A stretch of 12,940 bases of DNA from Solirubrobacterales bacterium (GTDB lineage: Bacteria; Actinomycetota; Thermoleophilia; Solirubrobacterales; Solirubrobacteraceae). The notes under the pieces are model-generated. The model had not been told where the DNA came from and did no database searches. It saw only the letters and a program-made list of their open reading frames with translations. A program made the translations under genes and the position numbers. Numbering within the stretch: the stretch's first letter is position 1; every line of letters begins with the position of its first letter. The DNA lies in NCBI GenBank assembly GCA_013813955.1, contig JACCQW010000159.1, forward strand, positions 1 to 12,940, in the 5' to 3' direction. Below, piece after piece: positions 12,833 through 12,940 of this stretch.

Positions 12833-12940
12833 ATCCCCTGTAACGTAGCGGCTCGACAGAACTTGCGCGTTCACACGACCGGCACACGCGGACCCCGCGG
12901 CATGCGACGATCCCGGGCCGTGCTCCGGCCCGTCGTCGCC

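Noticed and set aside
1..12940. CRISPR array or other tandem repeats
   Set aside because: Scanning by eye found no regularly spaced direct repeats; the only repeat protein sequence is the pentapeptide array, which is degenerate at the DNA level.

Overview
High-GC DNA with GTG starts, a GAGGAGGAG-type ribosome binding site and strong G/C third-position bias suggests an actinobacterium. The Gly-rich lipoprotein boxes and secreted proteins on the right would suit a Thermoleophilia/Solirubrobacterales-like lineage, but that placement is only a guess. The left two thirds (about 1-8.9 kb) is an accessory, defence-type region on the + strand. The right third (about 8.9-12.9 kb) is a minus-strand gene cluster with still higher GC that looks like ordinary chromosome.

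The core (1574-6588) is a seven-gene + strand operon, most genes overlapping or abutting: a QueC-like enzyme (Cap9), a tRNA-guanine-transglycosylase-like protein (Cap10), a CD-NTase, a two-TM SLATT protein, QueE, QueD and an OGG-like helix-hairpin-helix DNA glycosylase (Cap11). CD-NTase plus QueC-like, TGT-like and OGG-like genes is the defining set of type IV CBASS anti-phage systems. What stands out is that the operon carries its own QueD and QueE, so it can make 7-carboxy-7-deazaguanine (CDG) from the FolE product, and that the CD-NTase begins Met-Gly-Gly in a Gly-rich leader. This fits a model in which CDG is joined by Cap9 to the N-terminal glycine of the CD-NTase. In that model Cap10 recognises the modified enzyme and phage infection triggers a cyclic nucleotide that opens the SLATT membrane effector.

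Flanking the operon on the left are the C-terminal part of a caspase-like protease (cut by the window edge) and a 739-bp non-coding gap holding a decayed IS3-like end with an orfA fragment, plus an inverted repeat. On the right are a 500-bp non-coding gap with strong hairpins, then an overlapping pair: a small nuclease resembling CdiA C-terminal tRNase toxins, and a pentapeptide-repeat protein with a nuclease-like C-terminal domain. This pair may be a second defence or toxin-immunity module.

The minus-strand cluster reads, in transcription order, a large secreted protein of unknown function, a GNAT acetyltransferase, a SAM methyltransferase and a lipoprotein whose start region is odd, with two lipoprotein-like signal sequences in overlapping frames. 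It converges on the pentapeptide gene at about 8.91 kb, which looks like the right boundary of the accessory region.
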